A DNA stretch of 64,000 nucleotides. It comes from Apium graveolens. Its lineage: Eukaryota > Streptophyta > Magnoliopsida > Apiales > Apiaceae. The stretch covers positions 38,335,437 through 38,399,436 of the forward strand of contig NC_133655.1 of the NCBI RefSeq assembly GCF_009905375.1, given 5' to 3'. Below, in pieces: positions 45,181 through 57,614 of the stretch. The notes beneath the pieces were generated by a model. It saw nothing but the letters and a program-made list of their open reading frames with translations. It was not told the DNA's origin and made no database searches. A program made the translations under genes and the position numbers. Numbering within the stretch: the stretch's first letter is position 1; every line of letters starts with the position of its first letter.

Positions 45181-46010
45181 ATCTAAGATCCCATCTTTAA
45201 GCTCTTGAACATTTGGAACCCAAATTCTGTAGGAATACCTCATTATTCCCTTCTCATTCTTCTCGGTATTAACCTCTTATCTATTTGTTGGCTCTCTGCC
45301 TTCATTCATAACTTTTTCTGGCACAATATGATCTTTTCCAATAATTCGGGTTGTATTGCTATCTCAAATAGCTTTTCGGTACCGGCTCCGGTTACCTTCA
45401 CTACTATTTCCATTTTCTCAAAATCTCTTATAAACTCTCCCAAAGACATTATCATCTTGAGTCTCTCCTTTTTACTAAGGGCATCAGCCACCATATTGGC
45501 TTTCCCCGAATGATAAAGAATCTCCCAATCATTATTCTTGATTAGCTCTAACTGCCTCCTATGGCATATGTTGAGCTCTTTCTACGTGAAAATGTACTAG
45601 AGCACTTATGGCTTAGGTAATTCTCGCACTTCTCTCCATACAAGTAGTGCCTCCAATCTTTAGGGTAAAACTATTGCCACGAGCCTAAGCTCATGGGCGG
45701 GGATATCGAATTTCATATTACCTTAATTGTCTTGACATGTACGCGATTACCTTACCGTGCTGCATAAGCACGCACCCTAAGCCCTTGTGCGAAGCGTCAC
45801 TACACTTCACAAAATCTCCTTTTCCATCCGGCAACGCCAGCATAGGGGCCGTCACCAACCTTTGCTTCAGTTCTTAAAAGCTATTCTCGCATTTCTCTGT
45901 CTATTCGAACTTCTCAGTCTTATGAGTAAGCCGCGTTAAAGGGGCTATTATCTTTACAAACTTGAACGAACCTCCGGTAGTGACCGACCAATCCTACCTC
46001 TGGTAGTCGA
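45181..46010 (-). pseudogene. G3 RT/RNase H segment placed before gag
   Basis: On the minus strand KTEKFE (end of RT, about 45910), RNase H relics, then MVADALSKKERLKMIMSLGE and FEIAIQPELLEKIILCQKK (45306-45494). In element orientation this lies upstream of the gag relic, the reverse of gypsy order. The same arrangement in G2 shows that it was inherited. Confidence 0.78.
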
Positions 46011-46422
46011 CCTAACCATGGTCATCAATTCATCAGTGGTCCTTTTATTCATTCTTGTCAGGATCCTCCATGGGATCCTCCTCAGCAACTATCCCTTCTA
46101 GGACAACATCCTTAATCGCTACATCCTCAATATCAACATCATCCGGTCCTGCATTAGGACACTCTATCGGATCCACAATCTGATCTCCAATTACTAATAA
46201 AACATCATCGCGTTGTTGCTCCTCAACCTCAGGGTTCGGAGTTCCGCTACCATATACGATAACGAACTACGCTCCTATCACGATATTTATAAGGGTTCCC
46301 ATAGGGGTTTTAACTGTCAGTACTACGTTAGGTAGTCCGACTATGAACTTGGCAAGAGTTCTTATTATCTTAGTGAACTTATTATCTTAACGTCCCATCA
46401 TCTCTGAGGTTTATAACGCTTA
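46011..46422 (-). pseudogene. G3 leader with acidic N-terminal frame
   Basis: Minus-strand counterpart of G2 23131-23616: NPEVEEQQR-like start, LLLVIGDQIVDPIE, acidic stretch with several Asp/Glu, and an in-frame TAA near 46045. It joins the RT remnant at about 46005 with the same GRIGR junction. Confidence 0.65.
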
Positions 46423-46438
46423 GCTCTGATACCATTTC
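46423..46438 (-). promoter_or_regulatory. G3 primer-binding site
   Basis: gctctgataccatttc on the plus strand is the reverse complement of the initiator tRNA-Met primer site, directly inside the 5' LTR, identical to G2. Confidence 0.92.
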
Positions 46439-48635
46439 TGTAACACCCCCAGATCCGGGGTCGGGGATCCGGGTCGTCACGGTCTTTCTTTCCACAATAT
46501 CACTTCACTTAATTAATAATAAATAACCTTATGCTGTGACCCCACACTAACACACACCACAACCCGTTATAGTCTTAGAGATGAAATTTAAATAAGTACA
46601 AGTCTTTGAATCCACAATTTAAAAGTTATTACAACCCAAAATGATTACTTGATAAATTTACAGTTAATTGCCATTATCTGCCACAAGTTATAATTATACA
46701 TAATTGATTCTCAAAAGTAGATGGTCTGATCTACAATAGATCTACCTCTGCAGCTATAGCAGCTACAACATCAACGGGAAGACGCGGGACGCTTCCCACG
46801 CGCTTGCGCTGGGTCTGCTGGAGTCTGGCCATCTTTCCTAACTGTTGTTGTGTGATGAAGAAATAAAGCAAGGGTGAGCAGCAAGCCCACCAAAATAATA
46901 TGTATAATGATTTACAATATATGAGCCTACTCATAATACTCATGAAAGTCTTGGTCAAAAGAAATGAACCAAGTTTGATATCTTAATGCGATGAAGTCGC
47001 AAAATATTCAGTATATATACATATATACTTTTCAAAATATTGGAAGTCCTCTTCCATGCATAATATACACAAAGTCCCAGTGTATAACTGTATAAAAAAA
47101 TATCGTTGCAAGGTGATCTCATATATCTAACCTTGTCTCAACGTTTTTCTGAAAATCTTTGTCATTCATAAGACAATTATTAATTAGATATAAGTTTAAA
47201 AGATGAGGTTACCAAATACCCCAATATACTTATATCTTTCCCAATACTACTTGAACTACCACCGTTCAAGTTATAATCAGTTTCAAAAGTTCATCACATA
47301 GATGAGACTACAAGACAAGATTTGAATAGATTCAATCTTTGAAATATTATTGAATGAAATAAAGTTACGAGATACTTTATTTAGTCCCGATATATATATA
47401 TCCACATATATATAACTCTTAAACATTTCCTGGAACCTCTGTTATGTAAAGTATGAACAGAGTTTGAAACATCCAATGAATTTTGGAAAGGAAAAGAATT
47501 TTGGCATAAACCCGATATCTCGCTGATCAGGCAAAGATACCAATAAGTAACCTTTTCTACTGTAGATGGATGAATTCCTCACCGGTCATCACCCTGGCCG
47601 CATTAGGACCTCGCGCTAGACCGTACCCCGGCCCCTCACGCGTTGATGGACTGCCACCCAGCCACTTACACAATAATAGACCGTACCCCGGCCTGTCGCT
47701 TATGCCGACTCAATGAGATGGGCTTACTTCCCGAACGTTGGGCAAGTAATCAATTCATTTACCAAATCTGCAACCTCGTTGCGAATATAAAATACACCAC
47801 AGAGCCGGATTCCCCAGGTTTTTGAGCGAGTATTTAAATCCCCTTTAAAAAGGAAGATCTTAAATATAAAAATGAGTTTTGGGATCCGCTCTGACTTTTA
47901 AAAATCATTTTGAAGACTCGAAAACACTTTAAAGAGTGTTTGGAGTAAGGCTGATTTAATGAAGTAAATCAGTCCCCAGAATATTAGAAAATATCTGAAT
48001 ATTATTAATTAAATAATATTCCCATAAAGAATAATCTTTATAAAAATAATTGAAGTAGAAGTATTAAAACTTATACTTGAAATAAACATTAAATAACCAA
48101 AGAAATACTTATATGAAAGTATTATCTTTATTTGAATAATCGAAAATAAGTTTGATTATTAACACCTTACTCTTTAATAAAATAAAGAATATATTACAGC
48201 ACATAATCGGAGTCATAGATCCTCAAATGAATATTCAAATAATATTCATAAATAATATAAAAGAGTCATAAGCCTTCGAATGAATATTCAAATAATATTC
48301 AATAAATAATATAAAAGGAGTCATAAGTCCTCGAATGAATATTCAAATAATATTCAATAAATAATATAAAAGGAGTCATAAGTCCTCGAATGAATATTCA
48401 AATAATATTCAATAAATAATATAAAAGGAGTCATAAGCCCTCGAATGAATATTCAAATAATATTCAAATAATAAAATAAACTGAGTCATAAGCCCTCGAA
48501 TGAATATTCAAATAATATTCAAATAATAAAATAAACTGAGTCATAAGCCCTCGAATGAATATTCAAATAATATTCAAATAATAGAATAAAGGTATCGAAT
48601 AAACCTTATTCGATCCATAGTTTTAAAAACTATAT

Positions 48636-48677
<42 letters not shown>

Positions 48678-50772
48678 CTCGGGAACATCGACTCCCGGTT
48701 TAGAAATATGTTCACCTTTTATCCCCTATACTAAGGGTATACGCAACTACTTGCTTATTTCTAGCATTGGTATTATGCAACTATAAGCATTGAAATCAAC
48801 AGATAGATAACCAGATTACGAAACAGACATTCATATATACCATATCAGCATGCTCCAATATATCGCAAAATTTGCTAATAACAATCATGCACTATCACAA
48901 GATATTGCATATACATATATTTACATCACAACAACAGTATATCGGGTAGAAAACTTGCCTGAGCGACTGGGGGTTACGAATGGCTCGGGACGAGTCTGGT
49001 AACCTATAAGCAACAAGTAAGTTGGAATTAAACCAAAGTCACTTGTAAATCTATACTTTAACTAACTTAGACTCTAACGCTCGTTTTGCGCTCACTGATT
49101 CGCTTAAGTCACTCGGGTACCCTCGGCTCCACCATTTTTAATAATTTAACCTTTACGAGTTTTAAGGCGATTCCTTCGCGAGTGTCTTACCAACTGCCTA
49201 ACACACTTACCAAAAATGTTTCATACTTCAATTAGTCCTTTTTGGTCTTTAACCTATGTTTCAAAGTAAGGCGAGGGAAAAAGTTTCGTTCGCGAAACGC
49301 CGTTACTTGAAACGGTCGTTTCTCCTAAACCGTGCATCGGAATCGAACGAACTACATATCAAAACGAAGCTCGTAACATGAGCTATCTAAACATGGCAGT
49401 GGTCACAATCTAGCAGGGGGTCCTCGGGTCCTAATGTTATGCACAAAACAGTCTAAAGAAAATCGGACGTTACGACGGCTATGTTTACGCGATTACCAAT
49501 ATTTATACCACTCCAATTCTTTACCAATTCACTACAAACCACCCAACCATCATCAATACCTCAAACACAACTTATATCAAGGCAAAGTCAGTCCATAATC
49601 TCAAGGTTTTCCAACTTATTCAACCACAAACATGATCTACTAACCATAACTTAAGATTCATTAACCATTAACCAAGATTCATATCCAAAATCACCACAAA
49701 TCCAACCAAACCATCTATCATACATGGATCTTGCTATACATACATGGATATTTCTATATACATTAATCCATCCATAAACTCATCAAAACTCAAAGTTCAA
49801 ACTATAAGTTAAAGGTGAAAGTTGTTTATACCTCCTTGAAGCTTCCTAACACAACCCAAGAGCTTTGAATGCCTAAAAGAACCTTGATCCTTGCTTGTAT
49901 AACCTTAATCTTTCATAAAAATTCAAGAAAACTAAAGTTATTTCTTGAAGGTTACTATTCACCATCTTCTTCCTTGATTTATAGAAAAAGATTGGCTTGG
50001 AATTAGAAGCTTAAACTTATAGGAAGTATGTAACTATCCATGGGGAAGCTTAGATAATTACCTTGCTAAATAGTAAGTGGTGGAGCTTGGATCTTCAAAT
50101 TTTAAGAAATGGGCCGAGAGCTAGCTTGGGAAGAAAGATATTTTTGTGTTTTGTTTGATGAAAATGAAATGATTTGCTTGGTTGGTTGATTTTTGTGTTG
50201 TTTTTGGTTAATGACTTAATTAACCTTGATTTTGTGTGGTTATAATTCAACCACACTTCCTTCCCTTCTATGTCATGCTTGTGTCACCTTGCACATGTCA
50301 TTATGCTCCCACTTGTCCACACCTTGTGGTTTGATGATGTCACAATCCCTGGCTTCTTGTACAAGCTTGTCTCTTGGTCACTTATTTGTTTTACGGTTCG
50401 CTTATCTTTCGTTCTCGTTTATCGTTTGAGGGATCATACCCGGGATCTTATTACTTAGGTTCCCTTAACCTTTCTCAATATATTATATTCCTTTTATGAT
50501 CCTCTCCTATAATCCTTTAATTTCAATCCTTTTTATCCTGTTACCTTATACTCAATTCTCTCCGTATCTTGTGGATTTCCGGGAAAAATCAAAGTGTTCG
50601 GAATTGGATTCTGACGATCTTTACATACACTTATATACCACATAGAGTACTAATAATATCCCATAAGATCAATAACAGAACCCCTACATAGCGTGGCATG
50701 AAAAGTTTTCTCGTTCAGCAAAAACACTATTCATAAGGGTTTCAAAATTTCTCAAAAATTGGGGTTATTACA
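46439..50772 (-). repeat. G3 5' LTR
   Basis: 4334 bp, plus-strand ends TGTAACACCCC and GGGGTTATTACA. Compared with the 3' LTR I see one clear internal substitution (ctgggcatc versus ctggccatc), a shorter AT run (about 36 bp near 48637-48671), one 2-bp indel near 49757, and the terminal base changes. Confidence 0.92.
48212..48600 (-). repeat. LTR minisatellite, seven units (5' LTR of G3)
   Basis: Same array as at 38300-38690; unit number and order agree. Confidence 0.9.
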
Positions 50773-50777
50773 CTGAT

Positions 50778-52105
50778 AGATTCATGTTTTTGGGAGAGTC
50801 TTCAGACTTGGTCTCTGGTGAACATGATGATGATCCACGTACATACGAAGAGGCAGCACAAGATAAAGATGCAGATCTTTGGCAAAAGGCGATGGAATCT
50901 GAGATAGAATCAATGTATTCTAATCAGGTCTAGGGGCTCGTGGAACCACCCAAAGGTATAAAACCTATTAGATGTAAGTGGATCTACAAGAAAAAGAGGG
51001 GATTAGATAAAAAGGTGAAAGCCTGGAAAGCAAGACTTGTTGCGAAAGGGTATACTCAGAAAGAAGGTATCGATTATGAGGAAACCTTTTCACCGGTAGT
51101 CATGCTTAAGTCAATCCGTATTCTTTTATCTATAGCAGCTCATCTCGATTATGAGATTTGGTAAATGGATGTCAAGACAACTTTTCTTAATGGAAGTCTT
51201 GAAGAAACCATCTATATGCAGCAACCAAAAGGATTCATTAAGGAAGGCCAAGAGCATCTGGTATGTAAGCTTAAGAGGTCTATTTATGGACTTAAACAAG
51301 CTTCTAGAGACTGGAATATTCATTTTGATCAGGCAGTCCAGTCATATGGATTTGATCAAAGTCCAAGCGAATCGTGCATGTATAAGAGAAGTGAAGGTAA
51401 TGCAGTGGTTTTTCTAGTACTATATGTAGATGATATTTTACTCATTGGAAACAATGTTGAAATGTTGTCATCAGTAAAGGCATGGTTGTTCAAACAATTT
51501 GACATGAAGGACTTAGGTGAAGCGACATACATCCTTGGGATCAAAGTTATAAGGGATCGCAAGAAAAGGATGTTGGATTTATCTCAAGAGCCCTACATTG
51601 ATGAAGTATTAGCTCGTTTTAATATGCAGAACTCCAAGAAAGGTTTTTCACCTTTTAAGCATGGAGTTGCTCTATCTAACAAGCAGTGTCCTTCGACACC
51701 TAAGGATATAGAGAGCATGAAAGCAGTTCCTTATGCTTCAGCATGTGGAAGCTTAATGTATGCTATGTTATGTACGAGGCCTGACATCTTCTTTGCTGTA
51801 GGCATGGTTAGTAGATATCAGTCGAACCCAGGTCAGGAACATTGGAGTGCAGTAAAAACTATACTCAAGTACCTGAGAAGGACTAAGGAGTATATGTTAA
51901 TTTACATGGCCTCAGATCTATTTCCTTTGGGATATACTGATTCAGATTTCCAATCAGATAGGGATAAGAGGAAATCAACCTCGGGATATGTTTTTACTTT
52001 GGGAGGTGGAGCCGTTATATGAAGGAGTGTAAAGCAGAAATGCATTGCAGACTCCACCATGGAGGCCGAGTACGTGGCGGCCTCTGAGGCTGCCAAGGAG
52101 GCTGT
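50778..52105 (+). pseudogene. C3 pol: linker, reverse transcriptase, start of RNase H
   Basis: Resumes after G3 and the second ctgat with RFMFLGESSDLVSGEHDDDP, then [57 protein letters not shown] (about 51420-51445) and DLGEATYILG. RNase H begins with GYTDSDFQSD and runs to STMEAEYVAASEAAKEAV, where C5 interrupts. Nonsense codons: TAG 50931-50933 (Trp expected), TAA 51162-51164 (Gln expected) and TGA 52020-52022 (Trp expected). All three are single transitions, typical of cytosine deamination. Confidence 0.9.
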
Positions 52106-53640
52106 TGTTAGGTTTCGAAGGCATAAAACGCAGCGGATAAACGTAAATAAAACAAAAATTTCGAAACCCAAAAACAGGATCCATGTATAATTATGGGCAG
52201 ATTATGGAGATAACGAATCATACCTTTCAAGAGCTTAACTTTCACGAACTCAACGGAGATCCTAGCTATCACGCTTTGTGTCTACCTCTCGGAGAAACAT
52301 CTCTATGGTATCCACACGAGCACCTTCAAGAACGTCTCACGAACTTGACTACGGAATGGATGTACTAGCCTCCTTCTTGACGATCTGAATTGCCTCTGCC
52401 TCTCTTTGCTGCTAGGGTTTTCTCAAAAATGTACAAGCCTCTTTAACCTATCATTATGTATTTATAATGGCTGATTAAAAAAGGCCCATAACAGCAAAGC
52501 CCAACCCTAGTAGGTATTGGATTAAATAATAAAAACAAATTTCTATTATTTAATTAATAACTAAGTCATACTTAATTATTATGGGCAAAAAACATTCCTT
52601 TTAATTCGAATTTATATTATCTCAATTAAGTCTTACTTAATTATAATAAAATTCAAATAATCATCAATTAATTTAAATCCATAATTTAAATTAACTATTC
52701 CATTAAGTGCTCTATTTGTGCGACCCTATAGGCTATTATTTAATTGGCAATAATTTTATTCTCTAATAAAATTATAAACAATGAGCGGTATCTAGTAATA
52801 CATCATTGTTACCCAATTAAACAATAATTAAATCGTGATTAGATAAAACCTTTCGTGATTAATGTTTTTCGTGTAATATAATCCCTTTAACCATACATAT
52901 TATAGATTAAACTCAAGGTATGTATTTAGTCATCCTCTTCAACATTTAATCCGGGTTTACTTGATCCATGAGTAGATTATCGAGACAAATCATTATTTGA
53001 GCATGGCCATGCTTTTATAATCTCACTCAATCAAGAGGCCAATAATATCTCTCCTAATTATAGGAGGGTTAAATCCTTTATCTATCATTTATATTTCTCA
53101 TACGACTCATGATATACCCGATGTCCACTTTTATCATCACCCGATCAAAAGTAACTTTTAATGTAGTCAAAGTATATTAATCCTCGTATAGAAATATAAT
53201 GATTTCAAGTCAAAGGATCGTTACACCATTATCACCGTGAGTCTTTCTTATGACTTTATTAAACATGAAGAATCTTACTGTGGGTCTGTCCAGTACCATG
53301 TACTCTCACATGTACCTATGTATTGACTTTAGTATCCCCATACTTATAACCAATGAGATGTGGCTATCTTGTCAAACAACATACTATTCTATGTATGTAT
53401 TATTATTGTCCTATATAATAATACTCGACTAGGGACCTTTAAGAATATGATATATTATATAATCTCAAGTTCAAGTCATGTACTTAAACTATACAATTTG
53501 TATCATGATTCTAAGGACATTTATTATGCTAACAAAATATCGCAGTAATTAAGGTCATAATAAATACATTTATTGAATGATCAACTGACATAAAGATTAT
53601 AAAAGAATAATGTATTGCCTCTAGGGCACCTACACTAACA
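52106..53640 (-). repeat. C5 3' LTR
   Basis: 1535 bp, TG...CA, plus-strand ends tgttaggtttcg and acactaaca. TATA box on the minus strand at 52459-52466. The small plus-strand frame at 52183-52368 is also in the other LTR and is not a gene. Confidence 0.93.
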
Positions 53641-53653
53641 ATCTCCCACTTGC
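53641..53653 (-). promoter_or_regulatory. C5 polypurine tract
   Basis: Minus strand gcaagtgggagat, directly inside the 3' LTR and just after the gag-pol stop. Confidence 0.85.
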
Positions 53654-53654
53654 A

Positions 53655-56600
53655 CTAGAGCCAATCACCCATATATCTAATACCCATGGAACTAGTGTGA
53701 CCATCGTGCTTCTGCTGCGACAAGCCTTTGGTCAGTGGGTCTGCAATGTTATCATTTGTGTGCACTTTACATATGTGTATATCACCCCTTTCATTAATCG
53801 CTCGAATAAGGTGAAATCTCCTGAGTATATGTTTAGCCCGGGAGTGTGATCTAGGTTTTTTAGTTTGTGCAATGGCTCCATTATTATCGCAGTATAGATC
53901 AATGGGATCTGCGATCGATGGAACCACTCCCAAATCAGAAATGAACTTTCGAATCCAAACGGCCTCCTTAGCTGCTTCACAAGCTGCAATGTACTCAGCC
54001 TCCATTGTAGAATCAGCTACTGTTTCTTGCTTTGAACTCTTCCAGCTTACAGCACCTCCGTTTAGACAAAACACAAAACCAGACTGTGATACAGTATCAT
54101 CTCTGTCTGTTTGGAAACTTGCATCGGTGTAACCTTTTACAACGAGTTTCTCTTCTCCTCCATACACCAAGAATGAATCTTTAGTTCTTTTCAGGTACTT
54201 AAGAATATTCTTAACTGCCATCCAGTGACCTTCACCCAGATTAGACTGGTATCTGCTCGTCATGCTCAAAGCATACGAGACATCTGGGCGAGTACATACC
54301 ATTGCATAAATGATAGATCCAATTGCTGAAGCATATGGAACTTTATTCATGTGGTCCTTCTCATCCAATGATTTCGGACACTGGTCCTTGGAGATCATTA
54401 TCCCTTGAGACACGGGGACATATCCCCTTTTTGCATTTTGCATTCCAAAACGATGCAAAACTTTATCAATGTATGTGCTCTGACTTAGACCGATCATCCT
54501 TCTAGATCTTTCTCTATAGATCCTCATTCCTAGAATGTAGGATGCCTCTCCTAAGTCTTTAATGGAGAAATTGCTCCCTAACCAAGTCTTAACAGCCTTT
54601 AGAGAAGGTATGTCATTCCCCATTAGTAGTATATCATCAACATATAGTACTATGAATGCCACATAGCTCCCACTAACCTTCTTGTAAACACACGGTTCAT
54701 CTTCGTTTTGAACAAAGCCATACTCTGTGACTATTTCATCAAAACGGATATTCCATCTCCTAGAGGATTGCTTCAATCCATAAATGGATCGACGTAATTT
54801 ACATACCTTGCCAGCATTCCTTGGATCAACAAAACCCTCAGGTTGTGTCATGTACACATCCTCTTCAAGGCTTCCATTAAGGAAGGCTGTTTTGACATCC
54901 ATTTGCCAGATTTCATAATCATGGAATGCTGTAATGGCAAGTAAAATCCTTATAGACTTGACCATAGCCACTGGTGAGAAAGTTTCATCATAGTCAATAC
55001 CATGAATTTGTTTAAAACCTTTTGCAACCAGCCTAGCTTTATAGGTCTGAACATTTCCATCCATGCCCTTTTTCTTCTTAAAAACCCATTTGCACCCTAT
55101 GGGTTTTACCCCTTCAGATGGATCAACCAAAGTCCATACTTGGTTTTCGTACATGGAATCTATCTCGGATTTCATGGCTTCAAGCCATCTCTTAGAGTCT
55201 GGACTGTTCATAGCATCTTGGTATGTGAGAGGCTCATCTTCATCTATGAGCATCAAATCGCCACACTGAGTCATGAGAAATCCATATCTCTCTGGCTCAT
55301 GGTGAAATCTACCAGATCTACGAACAACCTGTGTTTGTTGAACATTATCATTATTCTGCTCTTGTTCCACTTCAGGTTCAATGCTATTTTGCGGTTCTCG
55401 ATCTTCATCGAGATCTATAGTTCTCCCACTGTTTCTTTTGGAAACAAAATCTCTTTCCATGAAGACAGCATCTCGAGCAATAAACACTTTCTGCTCAGAA
55501 GGACTATAAAAATAATACGCCTTTGTTTCATTAGGGTATCCTACAAAAATGCACTCTTCGGATTTAGGTCCAAGCTTGTCAGATTCTTGACGTTTCACAA
55601 ACGCCTTACATCCCCAAACTTTCATAAAGTTCATGCCTGACCGTTTCTCCTTCCATATCTCATATGGAGTCTTTTGAACCTTCTTAGTAGGAACACGGTT
55701 AAGTGTGAAAGCCGTTGTTTCTAGAGCGTAACCCCAGAAACTAATTGGGAGATCTGCATGACTCATCATCGATCGCACCATGTCCAACAAGGTGCGATTT
55801 CTCCTCTCTGAAACTCCATTCCATTGAGGTGTTCCTGGCGGAGTGAGTTGTGATACAATACCACACTCTTTCAAATACTCTCTAAATTTGGTGCTTAAGT
55901 ATTCACCCCCACGATCGGATCGTAAGATCTTAATACTTGCATCTCCGCCAATTTGCTTCTCTACTTCAACCTTGTATTCTTTAAATTTTTCAAAAGAATC
56001 GGATTTGTTCTTCATAAGATATACATATCCATATCTACTGAAATCATCAGTGAATGTTATGAAGTAGTAGTAGCCTCCTCTAGCCATTACACACATTGGG
56101 CCACATACATCACTATGTATTAGCTCCAGACGTTTAGTGGCCCTTTGACCCTTACCAGTGAAAGGGGCTTTAGTCATCTTACCAAGCAAACAAGATTCGC
56201 ATTCTTGGTATGATTCAAAATCAAACTTATCCAAGTATCCATCCTTATGTAATTTGGATATGCGTTTCTCATTTATGTGGCCTAGACGACAATGCCAGAA
56301 GTATGTTTGATTTGAGTCATTCATTTTAAGTCGTTTGTTTTCTATATTACAGACAGGGTTATCTAAATCAAGAACATATAAACCATTAAATAAACGCGCA
56401 ACACCATAGGTTAAATCATTCAAAGCAAAAGAGCAATTGTTGTTCTTTATTGTAAACGAAAAACCTTTCTTGTCCAAACAAGAAACAGAAATAATGTTTC
56501 TGCGAATCGCAGGCACGTAAAAACAATCTTCTAGTTCTAAAACAAGCCCAGAGGGCATAGATAAATAATAAGTCCCTACAGCTAAAGCAGCAACTTTTGC

Positions 56601-57614
56601 TCCATTGCCTACTCTTAGGTCCACTTCTCCCTTAGCCAAAGTTCTACTTCTCTGCAGGCCCTGCATATTTATACAAATGTGAGAAGCACATCTAGTATCA
56701 AATACCCAAGATGTAGAAATAGACAGATTGACTTCTATAACATAAATACCTGATCCAAAAATCTGAACTGCTTTCTTTTTCTTCAGATCCTCCAAGTAAA
56801 TTGGACAGTTTCTCTTCCAGTGACCATCTTTCTTACAGTAGTGACATTCACCCTTGGCCACACCACCTTTAGGCTTTAAAGCCTGTTTGGGACCTGACTT
56901 TGGCTTGGGTGTAGAATCAGATCCAATCTTCTTCTTACCCTTCCATTTGCCCTTCCCTTTGGCCTTACCTTTATTTCCCACCATCAGTATGGGAGCAGGT
57001 TCAGCTGTCTTCATGTTGGTCTCATATGTTCTCAACATATGCAACAATTCAGTAGGTGTTTTGTCAAATTCATTCATATTGTAGTTCACAACAAACTGAG
57101 TGAATTTGTTGTTCAAAGAATTCATGATTAGGTCAATACCAGTTTCCGGACCAATCGGGAAACCCAAAGTTTCAAGGTACTCAATGTAACCAATCATCTT
57201 CAAAACATGTGGGCCAACTGGTTCACTCGCCCCTTGTTTGCAATTAAAAAGTGACTTACTCGTGTTGAACCTTTCTTGACGAGTTTGGCTTGCAAACATG
57301 CTTTGCAAGTGCTCATTGATAGTATATGCATCCATATGCACATGCTGTCTTTGAAGCTCAGCACTCATAGTTGCCAACATAAGACATGCAACATCATTTG
57401 CATCATTCTCATCCCTTGTGCGTGCTGCTCGTTCATCAGCAATAGCACCCTCAGGAAGGGGGCTTGGAGGAGGAATATCAATGACATGAAGCTTGCGCTC
57501 CTGCCTGAGGACAATCCTCAAATTCCTCTGCCAGTCTAGGAAGTTGTTTCCTCCTGTCAGCTTGTCCTTCTCAAGGACTGAACGTACGGATAGTGTGTTT
57601 GTGTTGTTTACCAT
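53655..57614 (-). CDS. C5 gag-pol polyprotein, 1319 aa
   Basis: Single uninterrupted copia Gag-Pol. ATG at 57614 was chosen because it opens the Gag domain (DKLTGGNNFLDWQRNLRIVL). Order: Gag 1-250; zinc knuckle C257-x2-C260-x4-H265-x4-C270; protease with D306-T307-R308 where D-T-G is expected; integrase zinc region about 435-475 (HCRLGHINEKR, CESCLLGK); catalytic D502, D567 and E603 (D-x35-E); RT with [11 protein letters not shown] and YVDD 991-994; RNase H with D1164, E1205 and D1243. It ends MGIRYMGDWL then TAG. All RT, integrase and RNase H residues look intact. The Arg in the protease would be expected to block polyprotein processing. The length is normal for one-frame plant copia elements. 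Confidence 0.95.
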   Translation of the reverse strand: MVNNTNTLSVRSVLEKDKLTGGNNFLDWQRNLRIVLRQERKLHVIDIPPPSPLPEGAIADERAARTRDENDANDVACLMLATMSAELQRQHVHMDAYTINEHLQSMFASQTRQERFNTSKSLFNCKQGASEPVGPHVLKMIGYIEYLETLGFPIGPETGIDLIMNSLNNKFTQFVVNYNMNEFDKTPTELLHMLRTYETNMKTAEPAPILMVGNKGKAKGKGKWKGKKKIGSDSTPKPKSGPKQALKPKGGVAKGECHYCKKDGHWKRNCPIYLEDLKKKKAVQIFGSGIYVIEVNLSISTSWVFDTRCASHICINMQGLQRSRTLAKGEVDLRVGNGAKVAALAVGTYYLSMPSGLVLELEDCFYVPAIRRNIISVSCLDKKGFSFTIKNNNCSFALNDLTYGVARLFNGLYVLDLDNPVCNIENKRLKMNDSNQTYFWHCRLGHINEKRISKLHKDGYLDKFDFESYQECESCLLGKMTKAPFTGKGQRATKRLELIHSDVCGPMCVMARGGYYYFITFTDDFSRYGYVYLMKNKSDSFEKFKEYKVEVEKQIGGDASIKILRSDRGGEYLSTKFREYLKECGIVSQLTPPGTPQWNGVSERRNRTLLDMVRSMMSHADLPISFWGYALETTAFTLNRVPTKKVQKTPYEIWKEKRSGMNFMKVWGCKAFVKRQESDKLGPKSEECIFVGYPNETKAYYFYSPSEQKVFIARDAVFMERDFVSKRNSGRTIDLDEDREPQNSIEPEVEQEQNNDNVQQTQVVRRSGRFHHEPERYGFLMTQCGDLMLIDEDEPLTYQDAMNSPDSKRWLEAMKSEIDSMYENQVWTLVDPSEGVKPIGCKWVFKKKKGMDGNVQTYKARLVAKGFKQIHGIDYDETFSPVAMVKSIRILLAITAFHDYEIWQMDVKTAFLNGSLEEDVYMTQPEGFVDPRNAGKVCKLRRSIYGLKQSSRRWNIRFDEIVTEYGFVQNEDEPCVYKKVSGSYVAFIVLYVDDILLMGNDIPSLKAVKTWLGSNFSIKDLGEASYILGMRIYRERSRRMIGLSQSTYIDKVLHRFGMQNAKRGYVPVSQGIMISKDQCPKSLDEKDHMNKVPYASAIGSIIYAMVCTRPDVSYALSMTSRYQSNLGEGHWMAVKNILKYLKRTKDSFLVYGGEEKLVVKGYTDASFQTDRDDTVSQSGFVFCLNGGAVSWKSSKQETVADSTMEAEYIAACEAAKEAVWIRKFISDLGVVPSIADPIDLYCDNNGAIAQTKKPRSHSRAKHILRRFHLIRAINERGDIHICKVHTNDNIADPLTKGLSQQKHDGHTSSMGIRYMGDWL

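Larger units (their letters stand above)
36526..50772 (-). mobile_element. G3: complete antisense non-autonomous gypsy element
   Basis: 14,247 bp on the minus strand with two LTRs (36526-40869 and 46439-50772), primer site at 46423-46438, polypurine tract at 40870-40882, and a 5-bp target duplication ctgat at 36521-36525 and 50773-50777 that fits the uninterrupted C2 homologue. The LTRs are almost identical. The interior carries leader, misplaced RT/RNase H segment, gag, RT and RNase H relics, integrase end and chromodomain, all unreadable. It must have been mobilised by proteins from another element. Confidence 0.92.

Noticed and set aside
55002..55640. 212-codon plus-strand frame opposite C5 pol
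   Set aside because: Antisense shadow of the intact integrase/RT frame.
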